DNA from: DATEOR01 sp046734455
Lineage (GTDB): Bacteria > Actinomycetota > Thermoleophilia > Gaiellales > Gaiellaceae
Assembly: GCA_046734455.1 (NCBI GenBank)
Contig: JBKPRJ010000096.1
Coordinates: forward strand, 1-28,679
Direction of reading: 5' to 3'
Length of the DNA stretch: 28,679 nucleotides
The notes under the pieces are model-generated. The model made no database searches, was not told where the DNA came from, and saw only the letters and a program-made list of their open reading frames with translations. Each line of letters begins with the position of its first letter. Position 1 is the first letter of the stretch. Of this stretch, positions 22,340 to 28,626 are shown piece by piece. Position numbers and translations under genes: made by a program.

Positions 22340-22717
22340 ATGGATCCGCTCACCGGGCCGATCGAAGGAGCAGACCACCGCGAGGTCGGCGGCGCCGAGA
22401 TCGACATCGCTCGCGCCGGGAACGGGCGCGTCAAGCGCGTCGTCTACCCACCCGGCTTCCGCTGGTCGACGCACATGCGCCCGAACGTCGAGACCGAGCT
22501 CTGTATGCATGCGCACGTCGGTTTCCTCGCACGCGGTCAGATCGCCGGCGAGTACTCCGACGGCTGCACCTTCGAGTACGTGGCCCCCCAGGTCGTCACG
22601 ATCGAGCCCGGGCACGATGCGTGGGTCGTCGGGGACGAAGCCGCCGTGCTCATCCAGTTCGACTCGGAGGAGGGCACCGCGCGCCGCTTCGGCCTCCCCG
22701 AGGAGCACACGCACTAA
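22340..22717 (+). CDS. Cupin-like protein
   Basis: A 125-residue probable single cupin barrel: VVYPPGFRWSTHM, CMHAHVGFLARGQIAGEY and the second half VAPQVVTIEPGHDAWVVGDEAAVLIQFD. His residues around HAH and the PGHDAW turn could bind a metal. The function is not known; such small cupins can be enzymes or ligand sensors. It appears to be transcribed alone. It is followed by 165 bases in which I see no gene or clear signal. Confidence 0.75.
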   Translation: MDPLTGPIEGADHREVGGAEIDIARAGNGRVKRVVYPPGFRWSTHMRPNVETELCMHAHVGFLARGQIAGEYSDGCTFEYVAPQVVTIEPGHDAWVVGDEAAVLIQFDSEEGTARRFGLPEEHTH

Positions 22718-22882
22718 GTGCCCCGCCCAGCGATACACGCCTACGTCTCGAACGCGATCACGCTGCGCGCTACTGCGTCCTCGGTCGCCCCGGTGAGGAC
22801 CGTTACCGGGCCTCCCTGCGTCCTTGCAGCGCTTGGTGCTCCCGCCCGAGACGCTGGGCAGCATCACTGAACGGGACACTCG

Positions 22883-23482
22883 GTGTTCGAGTCGCTCACG
22901 CAGTACGTCTCGGGCTCCCCGTGGACGTATGCGTTCCTCTTCGCCGTCGCGGCGCTCGACGTCCTCATCCCGTTCGTCCCGAGTGAGACCTCGGTGATCC
23001 TCGCAGGCGTCCTCGCCTCCACGGGCGACCTGATCCTCTGGCTCGTGATCGTGTGCGCGGCCGCCGGAGCCATTCTGGGCGACAACACCGCGTACTGGAT
23101 CGGGCGGAAGGCCGGGCACCGGATCATCAGACGCTGGTTCACGGGCGAGCGCAGGAAGCGAATCGACTGGGCGGAGGAGCAGGTGCAGGAGCGCGGGGGC
23201 TACTTCATTCTCATAGGACGCTTCATCCCGGGAGGACGGACGGCCGTGACGCTCACGTGCGGGTTCCTCGAGATGACCTGGCACCGCTTCATCCGCTTCG
23301 ACGTCGCGGCCGGGCTGCTGTGGGCTTCGTACGCGGCGATGCTGGGCTACTGGGGCGGCAAGGCCTTCAAGGAGCAGCCGTGGAAGGGATTCCTGCTCGC
23401 GTTCGGGATCGCGCTCCTCATCACGGGTGCGGTCGAGCTCTATCGGTGGATGAGGAGGCGCGGTGTCCTCGCTCGCGGCTGA
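22883..23482 (+). CDS. DedA family membrane protein
   Basis: A 199-residue integral membrane protein. LDVLIPFVPSETSVILAGVLA and GRFIPGGRTAVTLTCGFLEMTW are the two DedA/VTT hallmark segments, followed by two more hydrophobic helices (AAGLLWASYAAMLGYWGG and GFLLAFGIALLITGAVELY). DedA proteins are needed for membrane homeostasis, and some move undecaprenyl phosphate or phospholipid across the bilayer. The GTG at 22883 is the first sensible start; only a weak GGGA lies nearby. The hydrolase gene starts inside its last codons. Confidence 0.92.
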   Translation: MFESLTQYVSGSPWTYAFLFAVAALDVLIPFVPSETSVILAGVLASTGDLILWLVIVCAAAGAILGDNTAYWIGRKAGHRIIRRWFTGERRKRIDWAEEQVQERGGYFILIGRFIPGGRTAVTLTCGFLEMTWHRFIRFDVAAGLLWASYAAMLGYWGGKAFKEQPWKGFLLAFGIALLITGAVELYRWMRRRGVLARG

Positions 23483-24650
23483 GCTCGAAGCGGCCGCGCA
23501 GATCGGCGCAGACGGCGGCGGCGTCTCGCGCTTCGCGTGGAGCCCCGAGCTCGCCCAGGCGAACGACTGGCTCATGCGCCGACTGGAGGCGCTCGGGCTC
23601 GAGGCGGAGCTCGACCAAGCGGGCAACGTCTTCGGCCGCTGGAGCGCGGGGGAGGGCAAAGCGGTCGTCGTCGGCTCCCATCTGGACACGGTGCCGCGCG
23701 GCGGCCGCTACGACGGTGCACTGGGAGTTCTCGCCGCGCTCGCGACGGTGCGTGCGCTCCGCGCCGAGGGCGTCGAGCCGAGCCGGCCGCTCTGGGTCGT
23801 CTCCTTCAACGACGAGGAGGGCAGCCGCTTCCAGACCGGGATGCTCGGCAGCCGGGCGTTTTGCGGTGAGGTCGACCTCGAAGACTGGCGGCGCCGGGGC
23901 GTCGCGGACGCGATGGCCAGGGCGGGCTTCGACTTCGACCGACTCCCGGAGGCAAGCGGCGTCCACCAGGTCGGCGCCTACCTCGAGCTCCACATCGAGC
24001 AGGGCCCCGTCCTCGAGCAGAGCGGGGAGGACCTGGGAATCGTGACGGCGATCACGGGCCTGCTCGGGTTCCGCGTGAAGCTTCTGGGCGCGGCCAACCA
24101 CGCCGGTACGACGCCGATGGAGGGGCGCCGCGACGCGCTCGCGGGCACCTCGCGGATCGTCCTCGCCCTCCGCGAGGAGGCGCGCGCGCGGGACGACATG
24201 ACCGCCAACGTCGGCATCTGCACGGTCGAGCCTGGCGGCTTCAACGTCATCCCCGGTCTCGCCGAGTTCACGATCGATGTGCGCTCGCCCACGGCCGAGG
24301 GCTTCGAACGCGCCGAGGCCTTCGTCCGTGAGACGGTGAAGCGCATCGCCGGCGAAGAAGGTCTCGGGATGGAGATCTCGGCGACGCACCGCAAGCCGCC
24401 CGTCGCGCTCGACCAGGGCCTCCAGGACACCCTCGTCGAGGCCGCGGAGGCCGAGGGCGCTTCCTATCGCCTCATGCCGAGCGGAGCCGGTCACGACGCG
24501 ATGGTGCTCGCCCACCACGTGCCGGCGGCGATGCTCTTCGTGCCGAGCCGCGCAGGCATCAGCCACTCGCCTGACGAGTACACGCCTCCGGAGCAATGCG
24601 AGCTCGGAGCGCGGGTGCTCACGCGCGCGGTCCGCGCCCTCGTTTCCTGA
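23463..24650 (+). CDS. M20-type amidohydrolase (allantoate/N-carbamoyl-amino-acid hydrolase group)
   Basis: A 395-residue di-metal hydrolase. Metal ligands can be placed in GSHLDTV (His), RYDGALGV (Asp), NDEEGSRF (Glu with catalytic neighbour), ELHIEQGPVLE (His) and the C-terminal SHSPDE (His). The dimerisation domain with AANHAGTTPM and ANVGICTVEPGGFNVIPG is typical of the hydantoinase/carbamoylase family. It would cleave a ureido or carbamoyl amide such as allantoate, N-carbamoyl amino acid or ureidoglycine; the choice cannot be made here. GTG 23463 has GAGGAGG seven bases upstream and lies within dedA. Confidence 0.93.
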   Translation: MSSLAAELEAAAQIGADGGGVSRFAWSPELAQANDWLMRRLEALGLEAELDQAGNVFGRWSAGEGKAVVVGSHLDTVPRGGRYDGALGVLAALATVRALRAEGVEPSRPLWVVSFNDEEGSRFQTGMLGSRAFCGEVDLEDWRRRGVADAMARAGFDFDRLPEASGVHQVGAYLELHIEQGPVLEQSGEDLGIVTAITGLLGFRVKLLGAANHAGTTPMEGRRDALAGTSRIVLALREEARARDDMTANVGICTVEPGGFNVIPGLAEFTIDVRSPTAEGFERAEAFVRETVKRIAGEEGLGMEISATHRKPPVALDQGLQDTLVEAAEAEGASYRLMPSGAGHDAMVLAHHVPAAMLFVPSRAGISHSPDEYTPPEQCELGARVLTRAVRALVS

Positions 24651-24653
24651 AGA

Positions 24654-24669
24654 TCACTCGTACGAGTGA
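24654..24669. promoter_or_regulatory. 16-bp perfect palindrome, possible operator of the GGDEF gene
   Basis: TCACTCGTACGAGTGA is exactly self-complementary. It lies 3 bases after the hydrolase stop and ends 23 bases before TACGCT (24693-24698), so it abuts the expected -35 position of the GGDEF promoter. As RNA it could also form a short 6-bp hairpin, but there is no T tract. A dimeric repressor or activator site is the simpler reading. Confidence 0.5.
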
Positions 24670-24692
24670 CGTAAAGGCTCCCGCAAGGCTCC

Positions 24693-24698
24693 TACGCT
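24693..24698 (+). promoter_or_regulatory. -10 element (TACGCT) of the GGDEF gene
   Basis: TACGCT lies 12 bases before GTG 24711, with GAGAGG directly against the start codon. A very short leader of about five bases is predicted. Confidence 0.4.
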
Positions 24699-24710
24699 CC
24701 GGGCGAGAGG

Positions 24711-25532
24711 GTGAACGCGGCCTACCAGCATCGATCGCTCGTCCTGAGCCTCGGGATCGCGAGCTTCGCGCTCGTGTTCATGACGTTCGTCGTGTTCGAG
24801 GTGCCCGGACTCGGGATCGCGCACCTCTTCTACCTTCCGGTGGCGGCTCTGGCCCTCACGGGCGGCGTGCGGCGCGGCGTCCTCGCCGGTGGGGTCGCGG
24901 TCGCGTTGTTCACCCTGGGCGTGATGGTCAACCCGAACATCTCCCCGTCCGAGCTCCTCACGCTCTCGACACCGATCCGGTTCCTCACCTACGCGACGAT
25001 GGGCGGCCTGCTCGGCTGGTTCTCGGCGCGTGACCGCGAGCTCGTCGAGCGCCTGCGGGTGCTCGCCGAGCGGGACTTCCTCACCGGCCTACCGAACACC
25101 CGCGCGTTCGAGGCGGCGATCGCCCGCCGGTTCGAGGGCGGGACGCCCTTCGCCCTGCTCCTCGGCGACATGGACGGGCTCAAGGCGATCAACGACCGGC
25201 AGGGTCATGCCGAGGGGAACGACGCGCTGCGCCGCCTGGCCGACATGCTCGGCAGCGTACTGCGGCCGGAGGATCAGGTCGCTCGCGTCGGCGGCGACGA
25301 GTTCGCCGTTCTGACCGCCTCGGGACGCACCGACGAGGCGGCCGCGCTCGCCGCGAAGCTCGAGGGCATCATGGCGCGCCAGGGGGGCCCGATCACGTTC
25401 GGCTGGGCGGTCTACCCGGCGGACGGCGAGAACGCGTTGTCCCTCTACCGCGCCGCCGACGAGCGTCTCTACGCGCGGAAGCTCGTGCGGGGCGAGCGCG
25501 CCGGCCGCAGCCTGTACGCGGTCGACGCCTGA
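24711..25532 (+). CDS. Membrane-bound diguanylate cyclase (GGDEF)
   Basis: A 273-residue protein with an N-terminal membrane sensor part (hydrophobic segments at about 9-30, 36-51, 55-73 and 88-104) and a C-terminal GGDEF domain from residue 120 (RDFLTGLPNTRAFE). The catalytic motif GGDEF is at 194-198 and intact. RPED at 185-188 sits exactly five residues before it, matching the RxxD inhibitory site for c-di-GMP. DMDGLKAINDRQGH supplies the metal and guanine contacts. It should make c-di-GMP from GTP and be product-inhibited. The input signal is unknown. No EAL or PilZ gene is nearby. Confidence 0.93.
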   Translation: MNAAYQHRSLVLSLGIASFALVFMTFVVFEVPGLGIAHLFYLPVAALALTGGVRRGVLAGGVAVALFTLGVMVNPNISPSELLTLSTPIRFLTYATMGGLLGWFSARDRELVERLRVLAERDFLTGLPNTRAFEAAIARRFEGGTPFALLLGDMDGLKAINDRQGHAEGNDALRRLADMLGSVLRPEDQVARVGGDEFAVLTASGRTDEAAALAAKLEGIMARQGGPITFGWAVYPADGENALSLYRAADERLYARKLVRGERAGRSLYAVDA

Positions 25533-25539
25533 AACTCGC

Positions 25540-25710
25540 CTAGTGCTGGCAGCCGCAGACTGATTCGCCCAGATAGCGGCGCTCGAGCTTCAGGCCGCAG
25601 TCCCGGCACGTGGGCGGGAGCTTCTGGGCGAAGACCAAGACGGCGCGGGCGACCGTCATCCAGGCCATGGTGACGAGGAGGAGGGCGAGCGGTACGTCCC
25701 GGGGGAACAT
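25540..25710 (-). CDS. 56-residue membrane protein with C-terminal zinc ribbon-like motif
   Basis: ATG at 25710 to TAG at 25540. An N-terminal hydrophobic segment (VPLALLLVTMAWMTVARAVLVFA) is followed by TCRDCGLKLERRYLGESVCGCQH, giving Cys-x2-Cys and Cys-x-Cys-x-His that could bind one zinc at the membrane surface. I do not recognise a family. The even spacing of the cysteines and the sensible hydrophobic helix argue that it is real despite its size. It converges with the GGDEF gene and diverges from the small gene at 25768. Confidence 0.65.
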   Translation of the reverse strand: MFPRDVPLALLLVTMAWMTVARAVLVFAQKLPPTCRDCGLKLERRYLGESVCGCQH

Positions 25711-25755
25711 GGTTTGCGTATCGGACGAAAGCGCCCGGCTCCTTAGCCCCCGGAC

Positions 25756-25761
25756 TACAAT
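25756..25761 (+). promoter_or_regulatory. -10 element (TACAAT) of the small anchored-protein gene
   Basis: TACAAT, close to the consensus, is followed by six bases and ATG 25768. The tRNA gene downstream uses the same hexamer. Confidence 0.5.
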
Positions 25762-25767
25762 GAGGCG

Positions 25768-26019
25768 ATGGGCGTGGTTGCCTTCGTGCTTCTCGCTTGC
25801 GCCCTCGTCCTTATTGCGGGGGTGGAATGGCCGCGCATCTCGGGCAAGGTCGGGAGCGACGCGCGCGCCGGCAGGAAACGCGCTCGGCGCAAGGAGGCGC
25901 TGACGGTGATCGAGGGCGACGCGGGCCGGGACGACGACTTTCAGGCAAGCGTCGAGCGCGACCTGGCGAACCTGCCGGTGCTCGAAGAGTCGGACGACGA
26001 CCGCTCGCCGCGCCAGTAG
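25768..26019 (+). CDS. Small membrane-anchored protein of unknown function
   Basis: An 83-residue protein: one N-terminal membrane helix (VVAFVLLACALVLIAGVEW) then a basic patch (RKRARRKEA) and an acidic tail (DDDFQASVERDLANLPVLEESDDD). The topology suggests a cytoplasmic charged domain. No family is recognised. It appears monocistronic, with its own leaderless promoter just upstream and tRNA-Leu following after 34 bases. Confidence 0.75.
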   Translation: MGVVAFVLLACALVLIAGVEWPRISGKVGSDARAGRKRARRKEALTVIEGDAGRDDDFQASVERDLANLPVLEESDDDRSPRQ

Positions 26020-26036
26020 CCGCTCTGCGGCCCCGG

Positions 26037-26042
26037 TACAAT
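26037..26042 (+). promoter_or_regulatory. -10 element (TACAAT) of tRNA-Leu
   Basis: TACAAT lies 11 bases before the first base of the tRNA, so transcription would begin a few bases upstream of the mature 5' end. Confidence 0.55.
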
Positions 26043-26053
26043 CGCCTCACCGC

Positions 26054-26137
26054 GCGGATGTGGCGGAATTGGTAGACGCGCACGGTTCAGGTCCGTGTGA
26101 GCGAAAGCTCGTGGAGGTTCAAGTCCTCTCATCCGCA
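26054..26137 (+). tRNA. tRNA-Leu (anticodon CAG)
   Basis: The acceptor stem GCGGATG pairs with CATCCGC (26130-26136), and A at 26137 is the discriminator. The D arm contains GGTAGACGC, the anticodon stem CACGG/CCGTG encloses the loop TTCAGGT with anticodon CAG, and a long class II variable arm (TGAGCGAAAGCTCG) precedes the T arm GGAGG-TTCAAGT-CCTCT. The long variable arm and discriminator A identify leucine. The 3' CCA is not encoded. Confidence 0.97.
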
Positions 26138-26148
26138 TGACGCGAAGG

Positions 26149-26178
26149 CCCCCTTGTGAAGGGGGTTTTTCGTTTTTT
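26149..26178 (+). terminator. Intrinsic terminator of tRNA-Leu
   Basis: CCCCCTT-GTG-AAGGGGG (26149-26165) is followed by TTTTTCGTTTTTT. This is a textbook Rho-independent terminator 11 bases after the tRNA. Confidence 0.92.
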
Positions 26179-26400
26179 CAGGATGGGCTGGTCGGCGGTC
26201 GCGTATCCCCACGGCGGGGGATCGTCCGGGACGCTGATAGCGACCATGCTCCGACGAGTCTCTAGAGCCCTACGTCATCCGGGGATGTGGAGTGCGCTTC
26301 CGAAACGGACGCAAGTTCATTGGTCACGACGATGAAACCTCCGCTTTATCCGGCATGACCCCGCTCCGTCCGCATGACGGAGGGAGGTGACTTCGCAAAA

Positions 26401-26571
26401 ATGACCTACCTCACCGAGCTGTTCGCCGCCGTTCGCCGGCGTGAAGAGGGTCAGACGATGGCCGAGTACGGCGTGATTCTCGCCGTCATCACGGTTCTCA
26501 TCATCGGGGCGCTTCTTCTGCTCTCCTCCGGTATCGAGAGAAACATCATGTCGGTGGTCAACGTCCTTTAG
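26401..26571 (+). CDS. Flp/Tad-type (type IVb) pilin, orphan
   Basis: A 56-residue prepilin. Its basic leader MTYLTELFAAVRRREEG ends at Gly17, the prepilin peptidase site. The mature part begins QTMAEYGVILAVITVLIIGA, with Glu at +5 and Tyr at +6 as in Flp pilins, and a single hydrophobic helix. ATG 26401 is chosen because AGGGAGGTGA lies about ten bases upstream; ATG 26374 lies before that site. No tad/cpa assembly genes or prepilin peptidase occur in the window. Strong terminators flank it on both sides, so it is a single-gene unit with a 220-base upstream region containing only small hairpins. Confidence 0.9.
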   Translation: MTYLTELFAAVRRREEGQTMAEYGVILAVITVLIIGALLLLSSGIERNIMSVVNVL

Positions 26572-26589
26572 ACGTTCGATGACGTAGCG

Positions 26590-26623
26590 AGGGGCGGGCA
26601 TGCACGAAGATGCCCGCCCCTTT
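26590..26623 (+). terminator. Terminator hairpin after the Flp pilin gene
   Basis: GGGGCGGGCAT (26591-26601) pairs perfectly with ATGCCCGCCCC (26610-26620) around an eight-base loop, followed by TTT. The T tract is short, but the 11-bp GC-rich stem and position between convergent genes fit a bidirectional terminator. Confidence 0.8.
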
Positions 26624-26651
26624 CCGTTCCATCGTCCGAACGCTGATGCCC

Positions 26652-27095
26652 TCAGCCGCCGAGCGGCTCGCCGGTCTCGAGCAGCGTCTTCAAGCCGCTG
26701 AGGACGAACATCCAGCCGCCGGCAACCGACTCCGCGGTCTTGGGAGCGCCCTCGAGCTGGTCGTGGACGAGCGTCAGCTTCGTGACGCCGCCGTCCTGGG
26801 CCTCGATCTCCCAGGTGACGCGGCTCGTCTCCTCGGCGGCGAGCTCGGGGTCGTAGAGGCCCTGCCACTCGTGGACGAGCCGGCGCGGCGGATCCTCTTC
26901 GAGGATCGCCGAGTCGCCCCACAGCTCGCCTTCGGGGCCGTACGCACGCCGCCTGCCGTCCGCCATCTCGATGCGTGAGGCAAAGAAGTACCTCGTCGTG
27001 AACTCGGGCTGCGTGATCGCCTCCCATACCTGCTCCGGCGTGGCCTTGATGAACAACTGGTAGACCTGCGTGGTCTGGGCAGTCATGGTCGTCAT
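26652..27095 (-). CDS. SRPBCC (AHSA1-type) protein
   Basis: A 147-residue helix-grip protein. VYQLFIKATPEQVWEAITQPEFTTRYF at the start, VHEWQGLYDPEL in the middle and the ending GGWMFVLSGLKTLLETGEPLG follow the AHSA1 pattern. These form a hydrophobic ligand cavity; the ligand is unknown. Its ATG overlaps the stop of the ArsR gene as ATGA. ArsR plus SRPBCC pairs are widespread in Actinobacteria, where the regulator controls the pair. Confidence 0.92.
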   Translation of the reverse strand: MTTMTAQTTQVYQLFIKATPEQVWEAITQPEFTTRYFFASRIEMADGRRRAYGPEGELWGDSAILEEDPPRRLVHEWQGLYDPELAAEETSRVTWEIEAQDGGVTKLTLVHDQLEGAPKTAESVAGGWMFVLSGLKTLLETGEPLGG

Positions 27096-27412
27096 GCTGT
27101 CTCCTCCAACTCGTTCTTGAGGTCTGCGAGCGCTGACACGTAGCGCTCTCGGTACTTGTCGATCCAGCGGTCGTGGATCAGGCGGATCGGCATCGGGTTC
27201 AGGTAGTGCAGCTTCTCCCGACCCGACCGCCGGGTGACGACGAGACCCGCATCCTCGAGCAGGCGTAGGTGCTTCATGACGCCGAAGCGGGACATCTCCA
27301 GCTCCGACTCGAGCTCGCTCAGCGTGCGGCCGTCACGCTCGTGGAGCCGGTCGAGCAGGAAGCGCCGGGTCGGGTCGGCAAGCGCCTTGAAGACTTGGTC
27401 GTCGTCGTTCAC
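27092..27412 (-). CDS. ArsR-family transcriptional regulator
   Basis: A 106-residue winged-helix protein: VFKALADPTRRFLLDRLHERDGRTLSELESEL, recognition helix region MSRFGVMKHLRLLEDAGLV and the wing VTRRSGREKLHYLNP. No metal-binding Cys cluster is seen, so it is not a classical metal sensor. The longer reading from 27442 would run through an inverted repeat and a -10 element; GTG 27412, seven bases after TATCCT, gives a start (MNDDDQVFKALADP) normal for the family. It probably represses its own promoter and the coupled SRPBCC gene. Confidence 0.93.
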   Translation of the reverse strand: MNDDDQVFKALADPTRRFLLDRLHERDGRTLSELESELEMSRFGVMKHLRLLEDAGLVVTRRSGREKLHYLNPMPIRLIHDRWIDKYRERYVSALADLKNELEETA

Positions 27413-27419
27413 GGGACAG

Positions 27420-27442
27420 AGGATAGGTGACCAAAAGGTCAC
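27420..27442 (-). promoter_or_regulatory. ArsR promoter and candidate operator
   Basis: GTGACC-AAAA-GGTCAC (27427-27442) is a perfect 6-bp inverted repeat with a four-base spacer. The -10 TATCCT (27420-27425) begins one base away on the arsR side, then seven bases to GTG 27412. A dimer bound here would block polymerase. Confidence 0.6.
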
Positions 27443-27619
27443 ATGTCAAGCCGAGGACTTTTCGGGGAGTACTCACGGCGCGCGCAACAAACCTCGGCAG
27501 CGTGACTGCGACGCCGTCTGACCCGGTCCACTACCCTGGTCGAGCGGCCCGCCCTCGGCGCCCGGTCCAGGGGTCGCAGTCCACATCGTCCTCATTACCT
27601 CGATTCGGTCACGCATTCG

Positions 27620-27654
27620 TACCCTTTTGCGGGTTGAGCCCGTTGGGTAACGGG
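27620..27654 (+). promoter_or_regulatory. TACCCT -10 candidate and hairpin before the membrane protein gene
   Basis: TACCCT (27620-27625) is followed by eight bases and an in-frame TTG at 27634. Between that TTG and ATG 27658 lies CCCGTT-GGGT-AACGGG (27639-27654), a perfect 6-bp hairpin ending three bases before ATG. If ATG 27658 is the start, the hairpin would mask the initiation site; if TTG 27634 is used, it is within the coding region. Confidence 0.3.
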
Positions 27655-27657
27655 ACG

Positions 27658-28626
27658 ATGGTGAGAACCATGCGACGCTTCATCGACTTGTGCCGGTCCC
27701 GGAACGGCAAGATCGCGATCAACGTCGCGTCCGCCGTGCTGGGGATCGGCGTCGCCGTGCTCGCAGCACGTCACTTCGCCGAGACGGGCTGGCCGCTCGC
27801 CAACGCGGACTTCCAGCTCGTCGGCGCAGCTGGGGGATTCTTCCTGCTCTCCTACGCGTTCAAGGCTTTCGGCTGGCACCGGCTGTTTGCGCCGGCGCAG
27901 CGCCCGCACAAGATGGCTCTTGCGGCCGCGGGCGGAGCCGCCGCCGTCGGCGGGGCCGCACTTCCCGGCCGCTTCGACGACGTCGTCCGGGTCGCGGTCG
28001 TGCGCCGCTTCGGGGCGAGCGACTCCTGCGTCGGCACGGTCTGCCTCTCCCTCTTCATGCTCGGCCTGATCGACACCGCCGCGCTGATGCCGCTCGCCTC
28101 CTCGGCGGCGGCCACGTCCGACAGCTCGGTCGGCGTGCGCGCCGGCATGGGTGTCGTCGCCGCGGCTGGCCTGGCCTCCGCGATTATCATCTCGCTCCTG
28201 CCGCGCCTCGTTGCCAGCGGCCGGCTGATCCGCTTCCGGATCGCGCGCTGGCTCGCCGACCGCACCACGACGACGCGTGAAGCGTGGAAGGCGATGGTCT
28301 TCGTGCTCGCGTCCTGGGTGGCCCGAGCAGTCGGCCTCTTCTTCCTGCTCGCCGCGCTCGGCGTGAGCGTCTCCTTCCCGCTCGCTCTCGCCTTCCTCGT
28401 CGCCGCGGCAGCCTCCTCGGCTCTGCCGATCGCGCCCGCCGGCGCTGCGACTCAGGCCGGCGCGGGAGCCGCGATCCTCGTCGCGAGCGGCATCGGCACC
28501 TCGCAGGCGATCGCGTTCGCCGTCGCCGCGCAGGCGATCCTCATCGCGGTTGCCGCGGTCGTGCTCGTCGTCGCCGCAGTCTGGGGGACCGCTCGGCGGT
28601 TCCGCCCGGTTCGCGCGACCGCCTAG
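27658..28626 (+). CDS. Lysylphosphatidylglycerol-synthase-type (flippase-like) membrane protein
   Basis: A 322-residue polytopic membrane protein resembling the UPF0104/LPG-synthase transmembrane domain. After a basic N-terminus (MRRFIDLCRSRNGK) there are about seven to eight hydrophobic segments. GGAALPGRFDDVVRVAVVRRFG matches the conserved loop with PGR-xE-like residues (here with Asp), and LPIAPAGAATQAGAGAAIL near the end matches the PG-G motif. Relatives translocate lipids or lipid-linked sugars. No catalytic GNAT domain is fused. Starts at TTG 27634 and ATG 27670 are possible. The stop overlaps the convergent gene by four bases. Confidence 0.8.
   Translation: MVRTMRRFIDLCRSRNGKIAINVASAVLGIGVAVLAARHFAETGWPLANADFQLVGAAGGFFLLSYAFKAFGWHRLFAPAQRPHKMALAAAGGAAAVGGAALPGRFDDVVRVAVVRRFGASDSCVGTVCLSLFMLGLIDTAALMPLASSAAATSDSSVGVRAGMGVVAAAGLASAIIISLLPRLVASGRLIRFRIARWLADRTTTTREAWKAMVFVLASWVARAVGLFFLLAALGVSVSFPLALAFLVAAAASSALPIAPAGAATQAGAGAAILVASGIGTSQAIAFAVAAQAILIAVAAVVLVVAAVWGTARRFRPVRATA

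Noticed and set aside
22718..22882. Short open frames between the cupin and DedA genes
   Set aside because: They run on from frames overlapping the cupin gene, with Arg/Pro/Ser-rich composition and no start signal. I see nothing definite in this gap.
26271..26350. Small inverted repeats (CATCC-GG-GGATG and others) upstream of the Flp pilin, considered as a c-di-GMP riboswitch
   Set aside because: I could not match the conserved GEMM core or tetraloop-receptor bases; the stems are only 4-5 bp and may be chance.
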